Assembly (NCBI GenBank): GCA_900197625.1
Contig: FZLS01000011.1
Span: forward strand, 1-53,678
DNA length: 53,678 bases
Source of the DNA: Rhodobacteraceae bacterium Water-Bin34
GTDB lineage: Bacteria > Pseudomonadota > Alphaproteobacteria > Rhodobacterales > Rhodobacteraceae
Direction: 5' to 3'
Position 1 is the stretch's first letter. Every line of letters begins with the position of its first letter. Both the position numbers and the translations under genes were made by a program. The notes beneath the pieces are model-generated. The model saw nothing but the letters and a program-made list of their open reading frames with translations. It had not been told where the DNA came from and searched no databases. This document shows, piece by piece, positions 7,468 through 16,778 of the stretch.

Positions 7468-8808
7468 ATGTCTTTAACAAAAAAATATTTAAGTTTAACA
7501 GCTTTTACTGCAGCATCTTTTGCTTTTGCAAGTTTTGCACAGGCAGACGTTTGTGATACACCGTCAAAATTAGGTGATATTGGGAATTTTGCTGGTGAAG
7601 TTATTACCGTTGCCGGATCTATGGAAGGCAAAGATGAAGAAATGTTAGTCAACACAGTCAGTTGCTTCGAGAAAGCGACTGGTGCCGTTGTAAAGTATTC
7701 AGGTTCACGTGATTTTGCTGCGTTAATTGTTGCAGATTTACGATCTAATAACGCACCTAATATATCAATCTTTCCTCAACCTGGTCTAGCCGGTGATATG
7801 GCAAAAGAAGGCCATTTGGTTCCACTTGGTGATGAGTTAGCATCATGGATGACTAACAACTATGGTGCTGGATCATCATGGGTAGATCTTGGAACTTATT
7901 CTGATGCATCAGGTAAAAAAGATTTCTACGGTTTTGCTTACAAAATGGATCTAAAATCATTGGTTTGGTATTCACCAGAACAATTTGAAGATAATGGATA
8001 TGAAATTCCAACAACAATGGAAGGTCTTATTGAGCTATCTGATCAAATGGTAGCTGACGGTAATACACCTTGGTGTATTGGTGTTGAGTCAGGAAATGCT
8101 ACTGGATGGACAGCAACAGATTGGATGGAAGATTTAATGTTGCGCACAGCTTCACCTGAGAAGTATGATATGTGGGTATCAAATGAACTACCTTTCAATA
8201 GTCCTGAAGTATTAAATGCAATGGAGGTTTATGGGCAGTTCTCAAGAAACGATGATTATGTTGCTGGTGGAGCTTCCTCAGTTGCTACAACATTCTTTGG
8301 TGATGCTCCAAAAGGATTATTTTCATCACCTGCAAGTTGCTTAATGCACCGCCAGGCATCATTTATACCGGCTTTCTTTCCTAAAAAAGGTGAAGAAGTT
8401 GCGAATGGAGAAGCAGACTTCTTTTATTTTCCACCATATGAGTCAGCAAATTTAGGTAATCCTGTACTAGGTGCGGGGACTTTATGGACTATGACAAAAG
8501 ATTCACCTGCAACACGTGCATTCTTTGAGTTTATGACTGAAGCATCAGCACATGAAGCATGGATGTCACAAGGAACTTTCCTTACTGCTCATAAAGGCGC
8601 AGATTTATCTGCTTACGCAACACCAGCATTGCGCAAACAAGGTGAAATTCTTTCTAATGCAACGACATTCCGTTTTGATGCATCAGATTTAATGCCTGGT
8701 GCAATCGGTGCAGGAGCTTTTTGGTCAGAAATGACAGCTTTTGCTAATGGTCAGGACGCAAAAACAACTGGTGACAATATTCAGGCAGCTTGGGATGCCA
8801 TAAAGTAA
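7468..8808 (+). CDS. aglE: alpha-glucoside ABC transporter, periplasmic binding protein
   Basis: A 446-residue family 1 solute-binding protein. A Sec signal peptide ends near SFAQA (residue 26). The body resembles AglE: an early EVITVAGSMEGKDEEM strand, SGSRDFAALIVADLRSNN, and PWCIGVESGNATGWTATDW in the second lobe. Aromatic residues in the cleft fit sugar binding. AglE proteins bind sucrose, trehalose, maltose and related alpha-glucosides, and relatives of this importer handle glucosylglycerol. GGGAGG lies seven bases before the ATG. It is first in the operon aglEFGAK. Confidence 0.9.
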   Translation: MSLTKKYLSLTAFTAASFAFASFAQADVCDTPSKLGDIGNFAGEVITVAGSMEGKDEEMLVNTVSCFEKATGAVVKYSGSRDFAALIVADLRSNNAPNISIFPQPGLAGDMAKEGHLVPLGDELASWMTNNYGAGSSWVDLGTYSDASGKKDFYGFAYKMDLKSLVWYSPEQFEDNGYEIPTTMEGLIELSDQMVADGNTPWCIGVESGNATGWTATDWMEDLMLRTASPEKYDMWVSNELPFNSPEVLNAMEVYGQFSRNDDYVAGGASSVATTFFGDAPKGLFSSPASCLMHRQASFIPAFFPKKGEEVANGEADFFYFPPYESANLGNPVLGAGTLWTMTKDSPATRAFFEFMTEASAHEAWMSQGTFLTAHKGADLSAYATPALRKQGEILSNATTFRFDASDLMPGAIGAGAFWSEMTAFANGQDAKTTGDNIQAAWDAIK

Positions 8809-8830
8809 TATTGCTAAATAAAAAAATTGG

Positions 8831-8859
8831 AGCGCAGAGTTCTCTTTGCGCTTCTTTTT
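8831..8859 (+). terminator. hairpin between aglE and aglF
   Basis: AGCGCA (8831-8836) pairs with TGCGCT (8847-8852), with partial pairing inside (GAG with CTC), followed by a T-rich tract TCTTTTT. It is a terminator-like hairpin after the binding-protein gene that should reduce read-through into the permease genes. Confidence 0.75.
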
Positions 8860-8904
8860 ATTATATCATTAGAAGACATTATTTAATAAAATTTGGGCAT
8901 TAAT

Positions 8905-10158
8905 ATGAGATCGTTAAAACCAGTAATAGCAAGTAATGGTTTCGCAATATTGCTTACTGTTGTTTTTTTATTACCCATAACAGCTATATTCCTTTTTGTA
9001 TTTACAACCCCAATTGACACTATGCTTGCTAAGTTTGGTCTCTGGTTGCATGCTGTAAATGAATGGTCTTTCTCTGAATTTGATACAGAAGAAAGATTTT
9101 CAAAAATTGGTTTTGCAATTCGATCAGTAATTATTGCAGTTGGCATTTCATTTCTGTACTTTTGGATTACAAATTGGCTAAATATGAACCTTGCGATGTA
9201 CAGAGAGAAAACATCAATAGGTAGGCAATCAAATATAGTTGAGTCAATTCAACCTTGGATTTTTGTAGGTCCAACTCTTGTTTTGTTATTATTATTTTTA
9301 CTTGTTCCAGCTCTTTCTACATTAAGTCTATCATTTCAAGAGTCTGACGGTACTTTGTCTTCTCGTAATTATGCGTTTTTATGGGACTCAAGTGCACTTG
9401 GCTATCTTCAATTCCGATTGGCAATGCGAAATAGTCTGATGTGGTTAATTTTAGTTCCTTCTGTATGTATTATCTTAGGGTTGTTAATTGCTGTATTGGC
9501 AGACTCAGTGCGATGGGGGGTAATAGCAAAAACATTTATTTTTGTACCACTCGCGATATCTTTTGTCGGGGCAGCAGTAATTTGGCGAAACATATTTGCT
9601 GGTGGTGGCATTGAAGCTCTTGAAACTATAAATGGCTCAACTCCATCTTATCAAATTGGTCTTCTTAAGTCTCTTTTGGGTCATACGGCTGAATATAATG
9701 AACCACTTTATAGTTTAAAGTTCTGGGGAAATTTTTTCTTGATGTGGATATTAGTTTGGGTTCAAACCGGGTTTGCAATGGTTATTTTTTCAGCAGCATT
9801 GAGGGGTGTTCCAGAGGACACAATTGAGGCTGCAACTATTGATGGAGCCAATCCATTTCAAATGTTTTTTAGAGTAAAACTTCCACAAATATACTCCACA
9901 GTTTTAGTTGTATGGACTACATTGGTTATATTAGTTCTTAAAGTTTTCGATATTCCATATGCATTATCTGCAAATGATGACGATAAATTACTACTTGCCA
10001 CAATGATGGAAAATGCACGAAATAATTGGTCAATTGGTGGAGATAATGTTGATAATCTTTATGCTGCAATAGCCGTGATGTTGATGCTGACTGTTGTGCC
10101 AAATATGGTTTTCAATGGTTGGCGCATTAGGCGTGAACAAAAAGAGCTTGGTAATTGA
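8905..10158 (+). CDS. aglF: alpha-glucoside ABC transporter permease, MalF-type
   Basis: A 417-residue inner-membrane permease. The core begins around residue 110 (WIFVGPTLVLLLLFLLVPALS) and contains the EAA loop EAATIDGANPFQMFFRVKLPQ. Before it lies an N-terminal extension of about 100 residues with two more membrane spans (near residues 12-34 and 73-92). This makes it longer than ordinary sugar permeases of about 290-300 residues. I prefer ATG 8905 over TTG 8893 because TTGGG sits at a usable distance. It is followed closely by aglG, its expected partner. Confidence 0.9.
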   Translation: MRSLKPVIASNGFAILLTVVFLLPITAIFLFVFTTPIDTMLAKFGLWLHAVNEWSFSEFDTEERFSKIGFAIRSVIIAVGISFLYFWITNWLNMNLAMYREKTSIGRQSNIVESIQPWIFVGPTLVLLLLFLLVPALSTLSLSFQESDGTLSSRNYAFLWDSSALGYLQFRLAMRNSLMWLILVPSVCIILGLLIAVLADSVRWGVIAKTFIFVPLAISFVGAAVIWRNIFAGGGIEALETINGSTPSYQIGLLKSLLGHTAEYNEPLYSLKFWGNFFLMWILVWVQTGFAMVIFSAALRGVPEDTIEAATIDGANPFQMFFRVKLPQIYSTVLVVWTTLVILVLKVFDIPYALSANDDDKLLLATMMENARNNWSIGGDNVDNLYAAIAVMLMLTVVPNMVFNGWRIRREQKELGN

Positions 10159-10170
10159 GGTATTTGAAAA

Positions 10171-11397
10171 ATGATAACTAAATCACTAAGTCATTTTGTT
10201 TTAGGTTTAATAGTCTTTATATGGATAGTACCATTTATTGCACTGGTTTCGACTTCACTCCGTTCAGAAACAGAAGCTAAAACTGCAGGTTTTTGGACAG
10301 CTTTTACACCTACTGAATTAGGTCATAGATTTAGCACTCATGATAAAAGTGAGAAAATTGAAATATTTACCATGAATGGAAACATATTTGAGAGACTAAA
10401 CAAAGATAAAGAAAGTTTTATCATATCTGGTGAGATAAAATCGATTTTAATTAAACAAAGGATTGCTGACCCTGAAAAGCCTGGAAAAACAAAATTAATT
10501 AGAAAACTTGTGCCTGCAGGTGAAGTTATGAATGTTCGAGGAGGAGATTTTGTATTCTCGAAAAATGGAGATTTTTCTTGGTCATTTTCTGAAAAAACAT
10601 TACCAAAACCAAAAAAATTGGATGTTTTTATAGATCAAAACCCAATCTTTGGAACAGATGCTTATATTGAAGTTTTATTTGATAATAAAAATGTACCCAA
10701 TGCACTGATATCTTCATTCATAGTAACTATACCTGCAACAATAATTCCTATCACTATTGCAGCATTTGCGGCCTATGCATTTGCTTGGATGCAATTTCCG
10801 GGGCGTGATTGGCTATTTGTTATTGTAGTATCCTTGATGGTGGTGCCAACGCAATTAGCATTTTTACCAATATTACAAGGGTTTAGTGGAATTGCTTCAT
10901 GGGCCACAGCTTTAAATCAATGGGTTACTGATTGTGAGTTAACTGATAGCTGCCAAGTGGCTTCTAAATCATTTGCAAGTTTATGGATTACCCATACAGC
11001 CTTTGGCCTCCCATTGGCCATTTATTTGCTGCGAAACTATATTGTAGGATTGCCAAAAGAACTTCTCCAGAGTGCACGTATTGATGGTGCAAGTCATTTG
11101 CAAATTTTTACTCGTTTAATAATACCACTTTCTGTTCCTGCATTGGCATCGTTTAGTATTTTTCAATTTCTATGGGTATGGAACGATCTAATTGTTGCAT
11201 TATACATCGGTCCAAATAATGCATCAGATTTAGTTTTTCCAATTCGACTCCAAAAACAGCTTGGAACATTTAAGGATCAATTGCATCTCTTGAACGCTTC
11301 AGCAGTTATTTCTATGATTGTTCCAGTTTTAGTTTTCTTATCAATGCAAAGATATTTCATCCGAGGATTACTTGCCGGATCTGTTAAGGGAGGATGA
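10171..11397 (+). CDS. aglG: alpha-glucoside ABC transporter permease, MalG-type
   Basis: A 408-residue inner-membrane permease. The first membrane span is at residues 8-27. A hydrophilic, probably periplasmic, segment of about 135 residues follows (from about residue 33 to 170) before the remaining spans resume at NALISSFIVTIPATI. The EAA loop is QSARIDGASHLQIFTRLIIPL and the C-terminus is GSVKGG, as in MalG-type subunits. The long insert is larger than in most MalG homologues and may contact the binding protein. GAGG precedes the ATG. aglA starts three bases after its stop. Confidence 0.9.
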   Translation: MITKSLSHFVLGLIVFIWIVPFIALVSTSLRSETEAKTAGFWTAFTPTELGHRFSTHDKSEKIEIFTMNGNIFERLNKDKESFIISGEIKSILIKQRIADPEKPGKTKLIRKLVPAGEVMNVRGGDFVFSKNGDFSWSFSEKTLPKPKKLDVFIDQNPIFGTDAYIEVLFDNKNVPNALISSFIVTIPATIIPITIAAFAAYAFAWMQFPGRDWLFVIVVSLMVVPTQLAFLPILQGFSGIASWATALNQWVTDCELTDSCQVASKSFASLWITHTAFGLPLAIYLLRNYIVGLPKELLQSARIDGASHLQIFTRLIIPLSVPALASFSIFQFLWVWNDLIVALYIGPNNASDLVFPIRLQKQLGTFKDQLHLLNASAVISMIVPVLVFLSMQRYFIRGLLAGSVKGG

Positions 11398-11400
11398 TAG

Positions 11401-12951
11401 ATGTCTGATTTGAAGTGGTGGGAAACGGCCGTCATATACCAAATTTACCCACGATCTTTCCAGGATTCTAATGGTGATGGAGTAGGTGATCTGCCAGGTA
11501 TAACATCACGGCTTGAATATATATCAAACTTATGTGTGGATGCTATTTGGATAAGCCCATTTTTTGAATCACCTCAGAAAGATTTTGGATATGATGTATC
11601 GGATTATTGTAATATAAATCCAGAATATGGGACGCTTAAAGATTTTGATATATTAATCGCAAAAGCTCATAGTTTAGGCTTGCGTTTGATGATAGATATT
11701 GTTCCTGCCCATTGTTCTGAGGCGCATTCCTGGTTTCAAGAAAGCCGTAAATCAAGGAATAATCCCAAATCTGATTGGTTTCATTGGGTTGACCCTTTGC
11801 CAGATGGGTCAGCTCCAACTAATTGGTTGTCTTTTTTTGGAGGCCAAGCTTGGTCATGGGAACCACTCAGGCAACAATATTATCTACATAATTTTTTGCC
11901 AAGTCAGCCAAACTTAAATCATGCTAACCATGAAGTTTGTGAAGCATTTGAGAATATTGCTAAGTTTTGGTTTGACCGAGGAGTTGATGGGTTTCGTATG
12001 GATGCTGTTCATACAATAAATGCTGATAAACCGCCCTACAAAAACAATCTTGCAAAACCCAATTTTAAAACAGGAATTTTACCACAAGAACAACAACCAT
12101 TTTTTCGCCAATTACATGACACCGCTCAACTTAATCAGAATTCAATTCAAGGCTTTATTGAAAAATTTAGAAAGGTTGCCGATAGTTATGAGGGTGATCG
12201 ATTTCTGATGGGTGAATTACATGGTGATGATCCCGTATCAGCAAGTAAATCATTTACAGCAAGAGGTCGCTTGCATGCTACTTATAACTTTAATTTACTG
12301 GAATGGGCTGGATTAAGTGTTGAAGGTATAAGATCTGCAATAGCATCTGCAATTGATGCTTTTAATGGAACTGGCCGACTTGCATTTGCATTTTCTAATC
12401 ATGATGTACCTAGATCGGCAACCCGTCAATTAGATGCTTTAGGTTTAAAGCAAGATCAGCAAGAGGCACTTCAATTGCTTCTATTGAAGCTAGAAGTTTG
12501 TTTAATTGGGTCTACATGCATTTTCCAAGGAGAAGAGTTAGCATGTGCAGATGTTCAAGATATTCCCCTTGATTTAATGCAAGATCCGTGGGGAAAGGAA
12601 TTTTCACCAGTATTTTTGGGGCGAGACACATGTCGAACACCAATGGTATGGAGCAAGGAAAGTAATAGTTGGGGTGATTTTTCAACTGCAGATAAAACTT
12701 GGCTGCCAATATCTAAAGAACATCTTGAAAGAGCGGGAATTGATGAGATGAATAGACCTGAATCTGTTTATAACCAATTTTCCTCCTTCCTTAAATGGCG
12801 TAAAACTCAGCCAGCAATTATGGAAGCAAATACTATGGAATTAATAAATAGCAGAGATCATCAAATAATTTTTGATAGGATATCAAATAATCAATCTCTT
12901 AGATGCTGTTTTGATTTTAATACTTTAACTACATCTTTTTCGGAGAATTAA
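11401..12951 (+). CDS. aglA: GH13 alpha-glucosidase
   Basis: A 516-residue glycoside hydrolase family 13 enzyme with no signal peptide, so cytoplasmic. The N-terminal WWETAVIYQIYPRSFQDSNGDG is the classical family start. The catalytic set is visible: nucleophile D201 in FRMDAVH, acid/base E272 in MGELHGD, and third acid D335 in SNHDVPRS. AglA enzymes hydrolyse sucrose, maltose, trehalose or related alpha-glucosides to glucose plus aglycone. GGGAGG precedes the start, and it sits between aglG and aglK in the usual order. Confidence 0.92.
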   Translation: MSDLKWWETAVIYQIYPRSFQDSNGDGVGDLPGITSRLEYISNLCVDAIWISPFFESPQKDFGYDVSDYCNINPEYGTLKDFDILIAKAHSLGLRLMIDIVPAHCSEAHSWFQESRKSRNNPKSDWFHWVDPLPDGSAPTNWLSFFGGQAWSWEPLRQQYYLHNFLPSQPNLNHANHEVCEAFENIAKFWFDRGVDGFRMDAVHTINADKPPYKNNLAKPNFKTGILPQEQQPFFRQLHDTAQLNQNSIQGFIEKFRKVADSYEGDRFLMGELHGDDPVSASKSFTARGRLHATYNFNLLEWAGLSVEGIRSAIASAIDAFNGTGRLAFAFSNHDVPRSATRQLDALGLKQDQQEALQLLLLKLEVCLIGSTCIFQGEELACADVQDIPLDLMQDPWGKEFSPVFLGRDTCRTPMVWSKESNSWGDFSTADKTWLPISKEHLERAGIDEMNRPESVYNQFSSFLKWRKTQPAIMEANTMELINSRDHQIIFDRISNNQSLRCCFDFNTLTTSFSEN

Positions 12952-14010
12952 ATGGCTCAAGTTGAATTAAGAGGCGTAAATAAATCTTTTGGTAAAACTG
13001 AAGTTATTCGCAATGTTGAATTGGAAATTAATAAAGGTGAATTTGTCGTTTTTGTTGGACCTTCAGGATGTGGAAAGTCAACTCTCCTGAGATTGATTTC
13101 TGGTTTAGAAACATTGAGCAGTGGTGATATAGTTATAGCTGATAACATTGTTTCAGATTTGCCTCCCTCAAAAAGAGGTATTGCGATGGTTTTTCAATCC
13201 TATGCTCTTTATCCGCATATGACAGTTTTTCACAACATGGCCTTTTCATTAGACCTGCAGGGGGTTGCAAAAAAAGAAATCAAAGAGAGAGTTGAAGCTG
13301 CTGCCAAGATATTACAAATGGAAGAATTGCTAGATAGGCGGCCTGCTGCTTTGTCGGGAGGGCAAAGGCAAAGAGTTGCAATTGGTAGAGCCATAGTAAG
13401 AAATCCAGACGTATTTCTATTTGATGAACCTCTATCAAATTTAGATGCGGCACTGAGGCATGATACTAGGGTTGAAATAGCAAGGTTGCATTCCCAATTA
13501 GGAGCAACAACAATTTATGTGACCCATGATCAAGTTGAAGCAATGACACTTGCAGATAAAATTGTCGTTTTAAAGGATGGTGAAGTCATGCAAGTTGGGA
13601 CACCGATGAAACTATTTAACTCACCTGAAAATGAGTTTGTTGCTGGATTTTTAGGGTCTCCTAAAATGAATTTTTTTAGTGGATATTTAAATAATATATC
13701 AGAAAATCGTACAAAAGGTGTATTTCAAGGAGATACGTATAAAGTTGATGGAATAAGACTCGTGTCACAAGACAAGGGTGTTGGTGACAACATAAAGCTA
13801 GGCGTTAGACCACAACATTTATATTTGGATAAAAATGGTCCAATTAAGGGTAAGGTAATATTAGTTGAGCAATTAGGTACTGAAATTATAATTGAATTAG
13901 AAACATCTGATAATATATTTTTTAGATTTACCTCACCAGAAAACCCTAATCTAACAATTGGTCAATCTGCTAGTTTTAATTTTAAAGCAGAATTTGCACA
14001 TCTATTCTGA
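12952..14010 (+). CDS. aglK: alpha-glucoside ABC transporter ATPase
   Basis: A 352-residue MalK/UgpC-type ATPase. Walker A is GPSGCGKST, the signature is [14 protein letters not shown], Walker B is VFLFDEP and the switch histidine is in YVTHDQVEAMT. A C-terminal regulatory TOBE-like domain follows from about residue 235. It starts directly after the aglA stop and closes the operon. It should drive AglFG. Confidence 0.92.
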   Translation: MAQVELRGVNKSFGKTEVIRNVELEINKGEFVVFVGPSGCGKSTLLRLISGLETLSSGDIVIADNIVSDLPPSKRGIAMVFQSYALYPHMTVFHNMAFSLDLQGVAKKEIKERVEAAAKILQMEELLDRRPAALSGGQRQRVAIGRAIVRNPDVFLFDEPLSNLDAALRHDTRVEIARLHSQLGATTIYVTHDQVEAMTLADKIVVLKDGEVMQVGTPMKLFNSPENEFVAGFLGSPKMNFFSGYLNNISENRTKGVFQGDTYKVDGIRLVSQDKGVGDNIKLGVRPQHLYLDKNGPIKGKVILVEQLGTEIIIELETSDNIFFRFTSPENPNLTIGQSASFNFKAEFAHLF

Positions 14011-14033
14011 ATATTTATCGATATTGAATTTAT

Positions 14034-14059
14034 AAAATTTACCATTTGATAAATTTTTT
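14034..14059 (+). terminator. weak AU-rich terminator after aglK
   Basis: AAAATTTA (14034-14041) pairs with TAAATTTT (14050-14057) around CCATTTGA and is followed by TT. The stem has only A-T pairs, so it may be leaky and allow some read-through from the agl operon into preT. Confidence 0.45.
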
Positions 14060-14107
14060 GAATGGATGTAACCTGATTCCAACATTTATTAATTTTGGGA
14101 GGCATTA

Positions 14108-15442
14108 ATGGCGCATTCAATTTCTTCATCGGGTATAGTATCAGGTCGTCTTGATGATGATTTGTTAAATAAGAATTTTGAAGACCTTCATGCACCTTTG
14201 TCTAATCATGAAGCATTGGTAGCTTCTGATAGGTGTTATTTTTGTCATGATGCGCCTTGTATGACAGCTTGTCCAACATCAATAGACATTCCGTTGTTTA
14301 TTCGACAAATAGCAACTGGTACAACTGATGCGTCTGCAAAAACTATTCTTTCACAGAATATCCTAGGTGGAATGTGCGCTCGCGTTTGTCCAACTGAGAC
14401 TCTTTGTGAAGAAGCATGTGTCCGTGAAGTTTCGGAAGGTAAGCCAGTAGAAATTGGTCGATTACAAAGATTTGCTACAGATAACCTAATGGCAAAAAAT
14501 ATTCATCCTTTTTCAAGGGATTCAAATTCTGGCAAGAAAGTTGCTGTAATTGGTGCTGGCCCGGCAGGATTAGCTTGTGCACACAAACTAGCAACATTAG
14601 GGCACGAAATTACTATTTATGAAGCTAGAGAGAAAGGTGGGGGTCTAAATGAATTTGGTATCGCTGCCTACAAATCAATTGATAATTTCGCCCAAAAAGA
14701 ACTTGACTGGCTTTTATCTATAGGTGGAATAAAAATTGAATATGGTAAAGAGATTGGATCTGAAATTAATTTGGATCAATTACAATCTGATTATGATGCA
14801 ATCTTTATTGGTATGGGCTTATCTGGAGTGAATTCTCTTCGATGTGAAGGAGAAGACTTACAAAATGTTGATGATGCTGTGAGTTTTATATCAGACTTAA
14901 GACAGGCAGATAGTTTTTCAAATGTTAAAGTTGGTAGAAATGTTGTCGTAATTGGGGGTGGAATGACTGCAGTTGATGCAGCAGTTCAGTCTAAACTTTT
15001 AGGCGCACAGAATGTATCCCTTGTTTATAGACGAGGTAAAGAAGATATGAGTGCTTCTGTTTACGAACAAGAGCTTGCTACATCTAAGGGTGTACGTATT
15101 ATATATAATGCGACACCGTTAGAAATTTCGGGAAATGAGTCATTAATGGATGTAAAGTTTGGGTATACTGAAACAATTAAAAGTCAATTAAAACAGACTG
15201 GTGAGACGTTTAGTTTACCTGCAAACCAGGTCCTCAAGGCAATTGGCCAAAATTTATCTAATCAATCTGATACATTGAAAATAATAGATGGAAAAATTAA
15301 CGTTAATGAACACGGTCAAACAAATATATCAAATATATGGGCTGGTGGTGATTGCGCAATTGGAGGCGATGACCTCACTGTAACAGCTGTAGCTCAAGGG
15401 CGTGATGCAGCAGTTCACATTAACACTCAACTAATGAAATAG
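14108..15442 (+). CDS. preT: NAD-dependent dihydropyrimidine dehydrogenase, PreT subunit
   Basis: A 444-residue flavoprotein related to the small subunit of glutamate synthase. The N-terminal iron-sulfur region has CYFCHDAPCMTACP and CARVCPTETLCEEAC. The FAD site is VIGAGPAGLACA, and a second dinucleotide fold VIGGGMTAVDAA fits NAD(P)H. The C-terminal GGDCAIGGDDLTVTAVAQGRDAA is also an FAD contact. PreT passes electrons from NADH to PreA, which reduces uracil or thymine. preA follows 22 bases later. GGGAGG precedes the ATG. Confidence 0.9.
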   Translation: MAHSISSSGIVSGRLDDDLLNKNFEDLHAPLSNHEALVASDRCYFCHDAPCMTACPTSIDIPLFIRQIATGTTDASAKTILSQNILGGMCARVCPTETLCEEACVREVSEGKPVEIGRLQRFATDNLMAKNIHPFSRDSNSGKKVAVIGAGPAGLACAHKLATLGHEITIYEAREKGGGLNEFGIAAYKSIDNFAQKELDWLLSIGGIKIEYGKEIGSEINLDQLQSDYDAIFIGMGLSGVNSLRCEGEDLQNVDDAVSFISDLRQADSFSNVKVGRNVVVIGGGMTAVDAAVQSKLLGAQNVSLVYRRGKEDMSASVYEQELATSKGVRIIYNATPLEISGNESLMDVKFGYTETIKSQLKQTGETFSLPANQVLKAIGQNLSNQSDTLKIIDGKINVNEHGQTNISNIWAGGDCAIGGDDLTVTAVAQGRDAAVHINTQLMK

Positions 15443-15464
15443 AATAGGAAAGAAGGTACATAAT

Positions 15465-16769
15465 ATGGCAGATCTTACCAGTAATTTTGTTGGCATAAAA
15501 TCACCAAATCCCTTTTGGCTAGCTTCAGCACCACCGACGGATAAGGAATATAATGTTAGGCGTGCATTCGAAGCAGGTTGGGGTGGCGTAGTTTGGAAAA
15601 CGCTTGGATCTGAGGGGCCACCAATAGTCAATGTTAATGGACCCAGATATGGTGTGGTTCATGGTGCCGATAGAAGAGTTTTAGGATTAAACAATATTGA
15701 ACTAATAACCGACAGAGATTTGTTTAAAAATCTTGATGAAATTAAAAGAGTAAAAAAAGATTATCCAGATCGTGCTATTGTAGTTTCAATAATGGTTCCG
15801 TGTGAAGAAGAAGCTTGGAAAACTATTTTGCCGCTTGTCGAAGAAACTGGTGCAGATGGAATTGAACTGAATTTTGGTTGTCCTCATGGAATGGCTGAGC
15901 GAGGTATGGGATCAGCAGTTGGTCAAGTGCCAGAATATGTTGAAATGGTCACAAGCTGGTGCAAAAAATATTATTCAAAACCAGTTATTGTGAAACTCAC
16001 ACCAAATATTTCGGATATCAGAAAACCTGCAGCCGCAGCACAAGCTGGTGGTGCAGATGCAGTTTCACTCATAAATACAATTAGTTCAATTATTTCAGTT
16101 GATTTAGATGTAATGGCACCTAACCCAACAATTGATGGTAAGGGAACACATGGAGGCTATTGTGGGCCTGCAGTTAAACCTATTGCTATGAATATGGTTG
16201 CTGAAATAGCGCGCAATCCTGAAACAGCAAATTTGCCTATCTCTGGAATAGGAGGAATAACTAGTTGGAGAGACGCAGCAGAATATATGGTTTTAGGATG
16301 TGGAAATGTACAAGTATGTACTGCAGCCATGACGTATGGCTTCAAAATAGTTCAAGAAATGATTAGTGGCTTATCACAATGGATGGATGAAAAAGGTTAT
16401 GCCTCAACTGAAGATTTTGTTCGTCAGGCTGTTCCAAATGTAACAGATTGGCAATATTTGAACTTGAATTATGTATCTAAAGCATCAATTAATCAAGACG
16501 ATTGCATAAGTTGTGGGCGCTGTTACGCCGCATGTGAAGATACATCTCATCAAGCAATATCAATGACTGAAGATCGAAAATTTAGTGTGATTGATGCTGA
16601 ATGTGTTGCGTGTAATTTATGCGTCGAGGTCTGCCCTGTTGAAAATTGCATAACAATGGTTCAACAAGAGCCAGGTATAATTGATCCACGTACAAATAAA
16701 GTTGTTGAAGAGAAACATGGTGACTGGACTACTCATCCAAATAACCCAAGTGTTTTTGCAGCTGAATAA
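15465..16769 (+). CDS. preA: NAD-dependent dihydropyrimidine dehydrogenase, PreA subunit
   Basis: A 434-residue cytoplasmic protein with a dihydroorotate-dehydrogenase-like FMN barrel (about residues 5-310; LNFGCPHGMAERGMG carries the active-site loop with the catalytic-region Cys). A C-terminal pair of 4Fe-4S clusters follows (CISCGRCYAAC and CVACNLCVEVC). With PreT it reduces uracil and thymine to their 5,6-dihydro forms, the first step of reductive pyrimidine breakdown. The following steps are encoded by the amidohydrolase genes at 19060-21814. Confidence 0.92.
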   Translation: MADLTSNFVGIKSPNPFWLASAPPTDKEYNVRRAFEAGWGGVVWKTLGSEGPPIVNVNGPRYGVVHGADRRVLGLNNIELITDRDLFKNLDEIKRVKKDYPDRAIVVSIMVPCEEEAWKTILPLVEETGADGIELNFGCPHGMAERGMGSAVGQVPEYVEMVTSWCKKYYSKPVIVKLTPNISDIRKPAAAAQAGGADAVSLINTISSIISVDLDVMAPNPTIDGKGTHGGYCGPAVKPIAMNMVAEIARNPETANLPISGIGGITSWRDAAEYMVLGCGNVQVCTAAMTYGFKIVQEMISGLSQWMDEKGYASTEDFVRQAVPNVTDWQYLNLNYVSKASINQDDCISCGRCYAACEDTSHQAISMTEDRKFSVIDAECVACNLCVEVCPVENCITMVQQEPGIIDPRTNKVVEEKHGDWTTHPNNPSVFAAE

Positions 16770-16778
16770 AGATCTTTT

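Noticed and set aside
14108-16769. preT-preA as a split (frameshifted) single dihydropyrimidine dehydrogenase
   Set aside because: Both genes have their own ribosome sites and normal ends; the two-subunit form is the usual bacterial arrangement.
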